NCBI RefSeq assembly: GCF_034190915.1
Contig: NW_026947496.1
Span: 26,630,001-26,694,000, forward strand
Direction of reading: 5' to 3'
Source: Cavia porcellus
Taxonomy: Eukaryota; Chordata; Mammalia; Rodentia; Caviidae
Length of the DNA: 64,000 bases
Part shown: positions 1 to 11,660 of the stretch, one piece after another
Layout: every line of letters begins with the position of its first letter
Numbering within the stretch: position 1 is the first letter of the stretch
Translations under genes and position numbers: made by a program
The notes under the pieces: generated by a model
The model's input: only the letters and a program-made list of their open reading frames with translations
Databases searched by the model: none
Told to the model about the DNA's origin: nothing

Positions 1-65
1 GAATCCATTTCTTGCTTTTTCTAGCATCTAGAGGGTGTTCATATTCCTTGACTTAAGACTGCCTT

Positions 66-115
66 AAAAAAACAAAAAATAAAAAACAAAAAACAAACAA
101 ACAAAAAAAAAAAAA
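66..115. repeat. A-rich simple repeat
   Basis: About 50 bases of A interrupted by single C or T residues, ending in a run of 13 A. It resembles a decayed retroposon tail, but I see no recognisable SINE or LINE body on its 5' side. Confidence 0.8.
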
Positions 116-281
116 CAGTGTTGTGAGCTTGATCCTTCTCAGATCACAGTTTTGTGACCTCTTTTAGGCATTCACTTTTGTACACAGCCTTGAGATGACT
201 CTGACGTCATTTTCTATCTCAAAGTCACCGATAAGCAATTGCAATTCAACTTATAACTTTAAATGTCTTTTACCAGGCAAC

Positions 282-648
282 TGTGGTAGTCAGCTTTCTT
301 TTGTTGTGATAAAATACCTCAGAAAATCAACATGAAATAAAGACTTACTTCTTTCACAGTTGGAGAAGTTTTAGTTTATGGTCTCTTGGCCACCTTGCTG
401 TCGGACTGTGATGACACAGATCATCATGGATGGACTCGTGGCCAAAGACTACTCACCTCTCCTCATGGATTTAAAAAGCGAAGTAAAAGAGTCCCTGATC
501 CCAAAATTTCCTTCAAGGAGTGCAAGCCAGCTACCTCTCACTGGGCCTCAGCTGCTAACAGTTTCATCACTCCTAGTAATGCCACAGGCTGGCAGCCAAG
601 TTTCTCACATGTGGGTCTGGGCGGAAAGTTTAAGAAGCAAACCAGAAA
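282..648 (-). mobile_element. ERVL-MaLR LTR relic (MT/MTE-like), inverse orientation
   Basis: The segment opens with 'tgtggtagtcagctttct', followed by a 'gataaaatacctcag' stretch, a 'ctttcacagttggag' block and 'gccacaggctgg' near the far end. This is the order expected for the reverse complement of a rodent MaLR LTR, which ends in '...caggtattttgt...gctgactaacaca'. It looks like a solitary LTR with no internal region beside it. The open frames of 98-166 codons crossing it are chance frames running through LTR and CA-repeat sequence. Element class is fairly secure; the subfamily is from memory. Confidence 0.6.
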
Positions 649-2646
649 AGTATCTAATATATTTTCAGGCTTTAGGCAATAAGCCAAGGTCATCTTTGGG
701 AAGGAGCAACATTGTTTTCTCATCACAAAGTCAAAATGGTACACACACACACATGACACACACACACATACACACACACGCATACACACACACGCACACA
801 CTCATTAACACAGTGAAGAAATTCAGTTACAGCAATTACAGATGTAAACTTGGAGACCTTTCTTTGTCTCAGCTGTAGATTGAATTGAAAAGCCTTTCTG
901 CAAACCATTTTTTGTGCCCATACTAGGGCTGATGATTCACATCTTCATCAAATCCCTGTCTCACAATTATCCTGTAAATGAAGGACCCAAAGTGAAGAGG
1001 AAATTGATGCAATTTCTGAAGCTCCTTGAGAACGCTTCCTTATTTTTGATTTGATTGTTTGTTTGTTTATTATTTGCTGATTTTAAACCTCTTAGATGAT
1101 TCTGTGGACAAGGAAAGGGTGGTAGAAATTCACAAATGGTACTTCAAAAAAGTGAAAGGATTCTGTTATTTAACATTTTAGGAAAATTGTTATATATGAA
1201 TTTAAAGGTCAAGAGTCTCCTTGGATTGATGTATCTCATCCATGATTTAATAGAAAATGCTCAGAAATATGAAGAGACCTAAAAGAAAAACATCTGGGAC
1301 TAATTAAGGTGTTAGTCTGTACCACTTAGGGAGGTAGTCATCGTAAGAGCCTATGGCCAAGAATTTAATTCATGGGAAGTTTGTTATAAAAAGATAAATA
1401 TTTTTGACAGAGGTAGAAATAGTTCCTCCACTTTCGTGTTGTAATCCTCTTGTCTGTTTCATTATTGATTTCTCAGGAATTTGTCCACACTACCGTGTAG
1501 ATTTAAAGGGAAGTTTCCTGAAGTATCTTGAAAAAGGATTCAGTGTCTTTAGAGTTACACTTTAGTCAGTGAACCATATCACATCATACTGGACATGAAA
1601 TTTGGACTTCCATGACCCAAGGTCACCTGCTAAATCTGATTCAGAGAAACTGATAAAGGGAAACTTGGCATTTCGGATTCTCTAAAATGCACAAGGTTCA
1701 ACCAAATACTGCAATATTTAATATTATCCTGAATGTTAAGTACTTTTGAGAGTCCACATGGAGGATTGAAGTACATCCTAAATGTTATCCCCATTAGCAT
1801 TCTATCTCAGAAGTCTGAAATCTGGGTCAAGGTGTTTCCACTGGAGTCTGTATAGCAGTAAGAAATTTCCGAAATGTTCTACAGAGTCAAGTAAATTTGT
1901 GTTCATGGCATTCTTTTAGTCTACACCCAAAGGAAGCTACAGATGGCTTAGGATGTGTCCTTCCATTCTAACCTGCAAGGACGTGTCCATTTGCTAGAAG
2001 TGTCCATTGCTATCACACTGCATGCATCTCTCACTTTCTGTTAACCATGTAGCATTATATTCTGTGTGTTTATAAGAAACAGATTATTTGCTTATGCATG
2101 AAGCCTTTTATAATGGTATCAACAAAACTTAATGTTTAAAGTGATTTCCATGTACAATCTGAGTTATGTTAAAGATTTCAGTGTTGAGAAAAGTCACACA
2201 TGTGTACTATAAATAGTAATTTTTTGATCAAGAAGTATGTTTCTAATTCTAATGTGTAAATTTCAGGCAAACAAAAATCTGATGCACAGTCTACCTTAAT
2301 TAATTCTGCAGATTCTTTCTACATCCCTTTGTCAGATGTTTTGTGTTTGTTTGTTTTTACATAAAAATATGTGGGTAACATTGACTATTAGTATCATGGT
2401 GAAATAGCAAGTTTGTATTTATAAAATTCTAGTTTGTATGCTGTAACACAATAAAAATGCCTTGTCTTGTAAATCTAAAGTTGATAAGATTATTAAGGAC
2501 AACTTCAAACCATTATTTAAGATTCAACATTTGCTGAAGTTTCTGATTCAGTTTTCAGAAGCTTCCTGCCTTTTCTGGACTAGGGTGGAGAGACAAAGTT
2601 GACATGGATCCTTCCCACTATCTCAACAGATAACACCGCTCCTTTG
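649..2646. other. No gene seen; unique AT-rich DNA around the CA repeat
   Basis: Apart from the CA microsatellite I recognise no coding exon, SINE, LINE or LTR. The sequence is AT-rich with stop codons in every frame. Confidence 0.5.
740..801. repeat. (CA)n microsatellite, imperfect
   Basis: Alternating AC runs interrupted by 'atgac', 'ata' and 'gca' over about 60 bases. The interruptions indicate an older array. The His/Thr and Cys/Val peptide frames across it are artefacts of the dinucleotide repeat. Confidence 0.95.
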
Positions 2647-2702
2647 CAAAAAAAAAGAAAAGAAAAAGAAAAAAAAGAAAGAAAGAAAAGAAAAGAAAAA
2701 CA
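2647..2702. repeat. A/AAAG-rich simple repeat
   Basis: A purine-only tract of AAAAG and AAAG units with short A runs. It could be the tail of an unrecognisable minor retroposon, but no body is visible upstream. Confidence 0.85.
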
Positions 2703-5700
2703 TGTATTGAACAGACTTGAAAATTGGTGACAAGTCTAGTCAAATAAGTGTCTTCCTTATGTGACTGTAAATTAATCATTACTTCCTAACCCTTGTAGAA
2801 AATTCAAGGTACAGTGTACGAGAAGATAAGTGGGCTTTAGTCTTAGCTGCTTCATTTTCAGTTTGGTGTTGCGAAGAGCATACAAATCGTGTGAAATATA
2901 TTAACCAGGCGAAGGCCAGTGCATTGGAGTGAACCACACTAAATGAGGTTAAGTTCTTGGACTCACCACCTTTGCCTGGAAGAAGCAAATAAACCCTCAA
3001 ATGGAGATCAGGAAAGAGATCATGCAATTGTTCTGAGTGCAGTGTGAAGCAGTGTCCAAGTCTCAAAGATCATTTAATAAATATGGGATAAATTTAGACT
3101 AAAGTTCTAACTTCTTCAATGAATCTATTGGATATTCCTTGGAGATAGAATAAAAGACAGTATTCCCTTGCTTTTATTTTGTGATGTTTGGCAGAAGGGG
3201 AGACAGAAAGAGAATACTGATCCAAACAGCAGGTTTTACTGTGTCTTAATGTGTAAACAATGAAGACCCATAAGTTCTTTGTATGTATACTCCAGTAGTT
3301 GCCAAATCAGATAATGGCCCTCACCGGATCCCTACCAACATAAAGGCACAGTAAGAAAAGATCTTGCAAGTTGGGAATGAGTCTGCATATTAGAGCTGTA
3401 CTTTAGGAGAGTTTGTCCATTGACCTTCAAGCCTTTAGTTAGAGTCTTGATGGACTACATATAATTTCATTGAGAAATAGGGTCAGGTCAGGTCACTCTA
3501 ACATCTCATGTTTTTCTTGAAATATAGGTGTGCTTTTATAGTTCTTCTACAAGTGGAGAATAATGATGTGCCATAATTATGGGCACATTCTTACTGTATT
3601 ATTATTTCTGGGCCACCTAGAAGGGTGAAAACAATAAAGGTTCATTTGTTATATGCCTTCAACAATACCTAGACTAAAATCATTTTTCTCTGTTATTGAA
3701 TTCACAGCAGATTTCATACTGTATGATATAACATGATATATACAGACAAGGAAAATTAAACCTCTCAACCTGTCTTATCTTTTTCTTGGAACGTTAAGTG
3801 GTATTATGTTTTACGGCTTGTCTTGGTTTCTTACTGTTTTGATACACTTCATTGGAAATGGTATGCTATTGTTCATTTTCAGTATGTTTTTTAGTCTTAG
3901 AGAAAAAAAGTAGCACTAATCTTTTGTATGCTTTATCAGAATCATTCAGTCAAGTCAAATATACTTTTAAGACATTAGTCTATTTCTAAATTGTGTATGT
4001 TGTATTTTTTCTGAATCTTTATTACATATAATCTTAAAGATAGAAATGAATTATCTAGAAATAAATCATTTCCCAAAGAATCAAATCTTTATTATTAATA
4101 TTTTATTAAATTATACCTATCCTTAAAAGTGAAACAAAATAGATTGCAAAACAGCATAATCTATACTTTGGTGCTGTAGTTTCTCGTGTGAAAGCCCTAA
4201 AGATGATCTATTTAGCACCTCTGAATACCAAGTATTGTTAACAGTGAATTTATTTTAAATCAGAGTAGTTAAAGCAGAGCTGGAAAAACATTGAGATAAA
4301 GGTGATCAATAATATAAAATCTTCCATAAAATTTAAGTAAAATCTTTTCTTTTTTAATGATATGTTCTTAACCCTCATTATCTAAACTTTTCACTTAATT
4401 TTCTTGTGTGTGTCACATAATTGTGCTAGTAAAATCACAGTCTGTGTCCAACACTGCAGTCATCTTGACACTGTTTGTTTACATAAATAAGCCCAGACAT
4501 GTTGCGCTCGGGGAATTGCCAGACGAGAGTGATCAGTCTTCAAATAGAAGCTGACAATGGATACCAGCTTCTCTCCCTTTGCTAAATCAATATTGTTGAG
4601 TAGAAAGTTGAAAGTCCGTCACATTGCCTAGGAAAAGTCTCTACAGCAAAATCATACTTGTTGAGAATGATAAAGTGTGGTTTGGTCGCATTCAAACAGC
4701 AATGCATTTTTCATTTTCAAGAGATCATAAAATACAGTTTGCAATTTTTGGCAACTGGCATGAGCATTTATTTAAGTACACTGAATAACTGATACCAAGG
4801 AAATAACAATTTAAAGAACACTGACCAAGATGCATCATTACTCTGCTTTGTGGACCCAGACTAAATGTCTTCAAACATCATACCCACCCTCAGCTTCAAA
4901 GAAAGCTAATATGAAGTTCTTTCCATTGGCATAAAGTATAGAACATACTGGCTTGACTGGTAAGTGCATTATTTGGCAGATTACTCAGTATACTATGCCA
5001 TACTCAAGAATGCCTGTAATTTTGATCAGTTTGAGGAAGAATAATTAAGAGAAAATTAAAGTTTCAACCATCAAAGTATCAAGACTGCAGCCAGCAAGAA
5101 CCCAGACAAAAGGAGATTCACCCCAGACAGTAGAAACAGAAGCAGCAGTCAGCAGATGAGTTCAGGACACAAAAGAGGAGTACTCTGAGTGTCTATTCTA
5201 CAAAAGAGAGCCGCATATATGTAGGGAAGTGGGTGGAGAGTATGGAAGCTCTGAGCCTCCTAACCAAATGATGATCTAAAAGAAGAGAAGCGCCAAATAC
5301 TCATACACACCATCATTCCTGTGAACGTCTTTTTAAGATTTTGATTTATTTTTCAGCTGACACTAAGGCTGAGTTTCTCAAACCAGTACTGATGGATTTG
5401 ATCTATTACCATTCTCCATATCTCACTGCAAGTACAATAGCAGAACCTCCAACTTCTGTCCTACTGAAGATACAATGGGCCACCCTAGACTTGTTACAAT
5501 ATATGGTATTTTAGGTAAATGTTCTCAGACTTCTCTGAATATAACAGATGCCACTCTTTGGTGTAACACAATCCATTTGTCTTCATGAGTAAAATCTACT
5601 GTAAGGAACAACAAAATAGAAGTAAAATGTACATAATTTTATTTGTGTAGTTACTTTTTTGAGGGAGTGTTGATAGTGATTGGATCCAGCATTTTGCACA

Positions 5701-6424
5701 TGCTAAACATGCACTCTGCACTGAACAATAGGCCCTCTGTTGTTGCTTATTCTTAATATATTTTTCCTGATGGCCAATTCCAGGTAGAATTAGCTTGCTC
5801 ATTAAATTTTTGTTGACTATGGGAAACAAAGTATTTCTAATTTCCAATCTTCAGTTTTGAAAATATCTTGAATGGTTCAAGTAGTTTGCTTTTGTTATTG
5901 ACTTAATTATTCATGACATGTCAGGAGATTTAACCAAAAACAACTGTTGACAATTGGCCATAAAGTGTATATTGAATTTCTAGAATAATGTTTTTAATCT
6001 TGGATCTAAAATCTGAGAAAACAAGTACATGTCATGTAAATACATTCTGTTTGGTTTTAACCATTAGTTTCTAGGTTACTTCTTTAAATGCCTCACTTCT
6101 TTAAATGCCTCACTGAAGAAACCAAAAAGCACACTTTCAGTTTTTCCAAAATTCATTCAGCTGAATTGGATGTTTAATAATATAAGCAATGAAAATTTTA
6201 AAAAGAGATTTTGTGTGTGTTATAGGTAAAGTCAGAACCTAGAGACCTAGCTGCCCAGTGGAAATGACTGGAAAGAGCCTGGGGTTCAGGGCTTGGTCTG
6301 AATCATGAGTGATGCTGTTTTCCTCTACTATTTTCTGATTGGGGTGGAAAATGAATAGATGGTTAGATTATAAAATTTCACCTGAAAAATAAAAGTAATA
6401 ACTAAAGTCAACAGTTTTACTTCC
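2703..6424. other. No gene seen; includes a candidate conserved block at 4480-5000
   Basis: There is no recognisable coding exon or clear repeat over 3.7 kb. The stretch around 4480-5000 is free of simple repeats, more even in composition and contains CpG dinucleotides (around 4504-4526, 4616 and 4687), which is unusual for this window. This makes it a candidate conserved noncoding element, but conservation cannot be tested from one sequence. A perfect 17-bp tandem duplication lies at 6078-6111. Confidence 0.4.
6078..6111. repeat. Perfect 2 x 17-bp tandem duplication
   Basis: The unit 'acttctttaaatgcctc' occurs twice back to back (6078-6094 and 6095-6111) with no mismatch, then 'ac' of a third copy. 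This is probably a recent replication-slippage duplication. Confidence 0.95.
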
Positions 6425-6820
6425 TTACTAGAGCCTGTTAATTTATTCAGCAAATACGGATTATCCACTTCCTATGCATTTATTCATTCAATAACTAACT
6501 TCCAAATATCACCTAGGTGCCCAGCACACTTCTAGATATTGGAAACTGAGTGATACAGGTGCCTCCACAAAGCATCTGGACATACACAAAAGAACAGAGT
6601 AAATGAAATAGTGTGGGACAGTTACAGCACATGATAAATATCTCGCCAAATGCTGTAAAGGTAAATAAATTTTTCTATTCAAACATCTAGGAGAACATGT
6701 TTCCTAACCTAGTGGACGAGAGAATTTTCATCTGAGGAAATGACTGAGCAAAATTGTAAGAAATGGATTAAGATTAGCCAAGGGAGTGGGTCAATGATTC
6801 TTATCATTATGACCCTAAAA
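6425..6820 (-). mobile_element. LINE-2 3' fragment, inverse orientation
   Basis: The sequence reads as the reverse complement of an L2 3' end: a 'ttcattcaataa' start (L2 tails end in TGAA repeats), then a diverged 'ctaggtgcccagcacacttctag' block, a 'gatacaggtg' segment and a later 'ctgaggaaatgactgagcaaaa' region in the expected order. It is highly diverged, as expected for an ancient mammalian repeat. Confidence 0.5.
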
Positions 6821-7084
6821 GGGAAAAAATGCTTAAATCTTGACTTAAAAGTGTAATCTTCAAAAGGATGGAAAAATAGGATCGGTCACACTACTTCATT
6901 GGAATATAGGGAGCAATAATGGATTACATCCAGCAATAATTAACTGGAAGTCAAGACTTATTGTCAAGATTAATTGAAAAATAATTAAAACTATTTAAAT
7001 AAGTAATAAAAAACTAAATTCAGATAATCCATTTATGAAGCTTTAATGGAATTTGAGCAGTATTTCAATTGTAAAGTGCTTAAG

Positions 7085-8060
7085 TATAAAAATAAGAGCA
7101 AACATTCATTCATCCATTCAACAAATCTTATTGAGTGACTGCTATGTACTAGCCATTGTTTTAAGAAAAGAAGAAAAATATTGTTTTAAGGGAAAAATTA
7201 TTTTCATGCGAATTTGATGGGGGAGAAACAAATATGTGAAAAAACTATTCAAATAAATGAAAACTTCTAACTATGGTAAGAACTCTGTACAACAGTTTAT
7301 GGAAAATTTCTGAGTGCTGCACTTAAATATTAAATGGAAGTTAGAGAATATTCAAAAGTGGCAGAGAAGCACTTATAGGACTAAATAGTTCAATGGGCTT
7401 TGAGGGAAGTGTGAGCATTAACCAAGCTGATGCAGCAAAAGATAGCAGATGAGAAAAGAGGCAAAAAAAAAGGACGTCACTCTCTGGCAGATCTGCAGGG
7501 TAGTAGTGACAACTTGAACCTTCATCTATAGAGAAACAGTAAGCTATTATAGCTAAATCGTTTTTACAAATATGACCCCAAGGGCTAAAGTTTGTAATGA
7601 TCTATTTAGGACTATCCTGTTTACTAAAGGTAAAAATGTGAATGAAGTCATTGAGTTCCAAGATTTTATAATCAGGAAAAAAATACATATCACCCTGATA
7701 ATTGTGAATATTCATAATGCTAGAAGTATGTATAAAATTCAAAAATGAGCAACAAGATGAAATATGGGATCTGTGAGTTTTAGGGAAGTCCACTCAGAAC
7801 ATTTGTATTCTCCGAAGATCCTAAAAGATGAGTACAGCTTTTTTCCATAAAGAGAGGCCCATGTAGGCACCAGAACAGCCTGGACAGAGGCATGAGAAGC
7901 ACCAAAAGCTGTTGTGCAGGAGGTACGAGGGGTTGGCTACATGTTCAGTGTTTCCAGAATGTGCAGTGTACACAGCGTGAACCTGGAGAGCTGGAGCTGG
8001 GGAAGCAGTGACAGGAGCTATGTCTCACAGCAGATGCTTTTGCAGAAAGAAGAAAAAATC
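7085..8060 (-). mobile_element. LINE-2 3' fragment, inverse orientation (second)
   Basis: It begins with 'attcattcatccattcaacaaat', then 'ttattgagtgactgctatgtactagccattgtttta', which is a diverged reverse complement of the common L2 3' terminus. The distal part (7855-8030: 'ggcaccagaacagcctggacagaggcatgagaagc', '...ggagagctggagctggggaagcagtgacaggag') matches the order of inverse L2 sequence further from the end. Bounds are approximate and internal gaps are likely. Confidence 0.45.
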
Positions 8061-9466
8061 TAGAAACATAGTTGTGAGAGAGGCAGGTCAAACATCTTAA
8101 TCAGAATTAAGATGGGACAAAGTGGGTGGCATAATATCCTTTCCCCTTAGAAAAGTCTCTGTACCAGACACATCTGGATTATAGGAGCTTCGGATCTTTC
8201 CCTTGACCCACTGCCTATTTTCAGCTGCTTTCCCTACTTTACCATCTCAACTTCACTCCCACCCTTTAAAATCCTAGAACTCCTGAGATTTTGGAAAAGA
8301 AGTGTGTAGCTAGAGAATATTTGGTTTTTACCATGGTCTTTTATCATAGCAGAGTACTAATTTCACACTCCCAATGTGTAAACAGAAGACTTGCCATGCT
8401 TCTATCATACTTCTCAATTCTGTGAACAGCTTCTGATGGAAATTTTGTTGGCTGTAAAACATACATATAAGGCTTTTTTCAATATTCAATAAGTGACTTT
8501 AAGGTGTATCTGTGATACAAGTCACTTCTCAATTAGATGTTGTTGTCTTCAAGGGTAAACAATAAAGAACAGAATTTTATAAGGAATTCTTACAAGTTTA
8601 AGAGGCATAAAAACCTTACTTAAAAAATGCTAACTTTCCTTCTTAGCATATATAACTTCCCTAACTCTCTGTTAACCTCATACCTTCAGGCAGGAAATAA
8701 GAAATACACTATTGGCAAAGAGTCACTCGACTTGGCTGGGAATGATGTGTTCCTGGCACACTGAGATACTTAACACTTTTCAGAATAGAGGAAAAAAGTT
8801 GCTTTGACAATGTTTCAGTGAGGCACTTGGAAACTCTTCCTGATTAAGACAGGCTGTCAGTGCTGTCATTGCCACTGCTGAGCTCCCACCCAATTCCATC
8901 ATCAAATGCAGTATGTTAGTCTTGCACATGGGGTCAGAAGTCAAAAACTTGGCCAAGGTTTTCTGCCATGTCTAAAGTACACTGTTTGTTAATGGTATAC
9001 AAAGAGTTCCTTTCAAAACAAATGCACACAAATGCATTTTCATTTACCGCTATCAGTGTTCAATGGACAGGTCACAAATCATACCACATCAGCTATATTC
9101 TAGAAATTTACAAAACAGGTTCCAGTGAAATAAAATGTTTCCTTACAGTAAACCAGGTTTATAATTTCACTCTCTAGAGAACTATCCTATAATATTTTAT
9201 TATCATGAGATTTTTATCACTTAAAATTGTACAACTTAACACAGAGGATCAGACATGAAATCTAGTATGTTGGAGTGCATTAATCAAACAAGAAAAATTT
9301 GTTACAATTATTTGACTAGGGTTGGGAGGTAGTACTTCAGCTCTGATCTGATAGGTGCAGTCCAAGTCTTTAATGTTAAACTTTTGGGAAAGTGGTAAAC
9401 AGATGGGAGTAATCAAGCGATCCTGGATGCAGCACAAATTTGTTTCAATGAATGGTTGTGATACAC
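8061..9466. other. No gene seen
   Basis: AT-rich unique sequence. The 69-codon frame at 8968-9177 has no recognisable motif and low-complexity codon use, so I take it as chance. Confidence 0.45.
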
Positions 9467-9614
9467 AGTGAAAAGAATGTTGGATGTGAAGTCAGCAGAT
9501 TTGGATGTGAGTTTTAAGCCTGGTTTACTGAATAGATGCTTAAGTTTGAACAACTCACTTAACCTCTATGAACTTTAGTATTCCTGACTGAAATTGTACA
9601 ATAACTTGTATCTC
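9467..9614 (+). mobile_element. MIR element
   Basis: The order 'gtgaagtcagcagatttggatgtgagttttaagcc ... caactcacttaacctctatgaactttagtattcc' matches the MIR core and 3' region (consensus '...ggagtcagacagacctgggttcgaatcc...aagtcacttaacctctctgagcctcagtttcc'). It is heavily diverged. It is directly followed by an ID-type SINE that may have inserted into or next to it. Confidence 0.65.
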
Positions 9615-9615
9615 A

Positions 9616-9706
9616 TCTGGGGATATAGCTTAGTGGCCTGGTGGCAGCCTAGAGAGCATGAGGTAATAAGTTCCATTCCCAGAATGGAAAAAAAAAGAAG
9701 AAAAGA
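9616..9706 (+). mobile_element. ID-type tRNA-derived SINE (old copy)
   Basis: It begins 'ctggggatatagcttagtggcctggtggcagcc' and continues to 'aagttccattcccagaatgg' followed by an A-rich tail. Box A ('tagcttagtgg') is recognisable, while box B ('gttccattcc') has lost the TTCGA core. It is more diverged than the copies at 16.5 and 51.4 kb, so it is an older insertion and probably transcriptionally dead. Confidence 0.65.
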
Positions 9707-11588
9707 AAACCCCAGACTCAGAGTTTTGAACTTTCTTTTTGAGGAAAAAAAACTTGCTTTAGTATATTAAAATGCCTATCAAGGTCCAGGAAGCTTTCAG
9801 TAACTCGTTAACAAATCAAAATCTGAGTTCAACATGAATGTTCTAAAGCAATGTTTTCCCAAATAGAAGAGGCCTTGATTTGCAAAACTTGGGAGACAAT
9901 GGCTGGTTTGAAGGCTGAGAAGGGGAACAGCCTGGCCCACACATAGTGTAAGAAATCTTGAGACAAAGAAAGTGATTGCAAGAAAATCTTTCTCAAATCA
10001 TGCCATGAGTTTTCAATGTTTTAATAACCCAAGCCACTAACACACCAAGGCTACTCCACAGACTCTTGATATGATTCATTGAAATAGACATGAGATGAAT
10101 TTTCTATGCAAAGAAGAAAATAAAAATTGCTTCTCCACAGCTTCATCAATTGAAATCCAATCTCACTAATGACAGGAAGCTTGATCTGTACCAGGACAAT
10201 ACTACATACGGAATAAATATATGTCGATAAAAGCAGAATAGAATGTTTCAGAACACAAAGAGTAAATTACATGACATAATAGAGGGAGGTTTAGTTTCAG
10301 ATACTCATAAGATGAATTATGGAGGGAGAGGAGGCATTCCACTTGAAGATGAGAGGTTCCCACAGATGGAAGTGTTCAAAAATACTAGAACTTTGCATCC
10401 AAAGAATACCTTGTTCTCCTCTTTTTTCTGCCTTTTAACTTTAATCATTTAACCTAGAATTCAAGACAACCAATGTCTGCATCTATATCCTTCTCTGCTC
10501 TTTCCAATTTGAAGAAAATATATTCCACAGAGTTAATTTGGTTAGTTATCCCCAGGAAGGATTTGTATTCTATAAGAGGAACTATGGAAATGGGAAAAAA
10601 AATAAAGCATTTCTCCATGAAAATTTCCCAACCCCCATGAGTCTGGGTGAATGATATTTTGAGGAAGATGGGTGGAGGTTATGAGATGAGATAGAACTTT
10701 GCATCAGGGAGAATTAGTAGCTGCCTGCTTCTCCTGGAGGAATACAGCTCTGTATTTCCTGAAGCAAGGGATGCTAGAAGGGGTTGACTCCCTCTATATG
10801 TGGGTGAGAGCCAAAGGGCCAAGTGGAAACCACTGTATGTTCCACGAATGTTTCCGCCATTTTTAAAAAGCAAGCATCTTGGTTGAATTGGCAGCCATCA
10901 TAGAAGGTGTTCAGAAGGAAGAGGCAGGAACATCAGTGGTTGGTTTTGGCACTGACTGGTGGAAGCTAACAAGTCGGGGGGACCCAGTAAGGAATCCTTT
11001 CTTAAAGCTAAGTCCAAAGCCCCAGTGTGTCACAGGACATCTGACAGAACCATTTTTACGTCTTTATGGGAGCAGACAGGTCTTTGCTTCATCTTGGGAT
11101 CCATGTACTTTGTTAAAATGCTGCCACTTTGTCTCCTGAGACGACTGTTTTATATTTCTAGATGAAGTGACAGCTAAACAATGAAGTATAAATCTGTCTG
11201 AAAGCATCTGTTCCAAGAACCTTTGTCAGGAAAGAGGAAGGCAACATGCATACATATGTAGGGTCTTTGTCCCAAGACTGAACTTGCCATGATGCAGTTC
11301 ACATCATTTGGAGAGTCCAAGACATGAAATGTTATCAAGATGAAGACAACAAGTGAAGCTTTTCCAGTGCTGGCCCTTCCAACTTTGGTGTCAGGAGGCC
11401 TTTCATTAAAGGTTTAGTACAAGAAGTAACAAGAACACAACCAAAAGCATATCTAAGGAAAAATAGTTTTTGGAAAAACAAATTACTATAAATCAGTTCA
11501 AAGATAGCCATGCTTCTTCTAAGAAAAACTATTTTAGGGCAGTAGGATCACATAGCCCAGCTTTACAAATCATACCTCAGAGTTTATG
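9707..11588. other. No gene seen
   Basis: No repeat family recognised. Two overlapping plus-strand frames lie at 10879-11165 (86 and 68 codons) in a stretch of more balanced base composition (10640-11150). They carry no domain I can name, no splice or Kozak support, and are probably chance. A diverged LTR or other old repeat is possible. Confidence 0.4.
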
Positions 11589-11597
11589 TTCTCTCTC

Positions 11598-11631
<34 letters not shown>

Positions 11632-11660
11632 GCTCTCGCTCTCGCTCTCGCTCTCTCTCC
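11589..11660. repeat. (CT)n / (CTCTCG)n microsatellite
   Basis: A pure pyrimidine CT array with one G interruption changes at its distal end into four CTCTCG-type hexamer units. The hexamer portion looks like a point mutation that was then amplified. The Leu/Ser/Ala-rich 84-codon frame across it is a repeat artefact. Confidence 0.95.

Noticed and set aside
378..908. Protein-coding gene from overlapping frames of 61-166 codons
   Set aside because: The frames run through an inverse MaLR LTR and then the CA microsatellite, producing His/Thr or Cys/Val repeats; no domain or splice context.
10679..11165. Frames on both strands in a GC-richer stretch
   Set aside because: Could suggest an old coding or repeat relic, but no peptide resembles a known protein and there is no tail or duplication.
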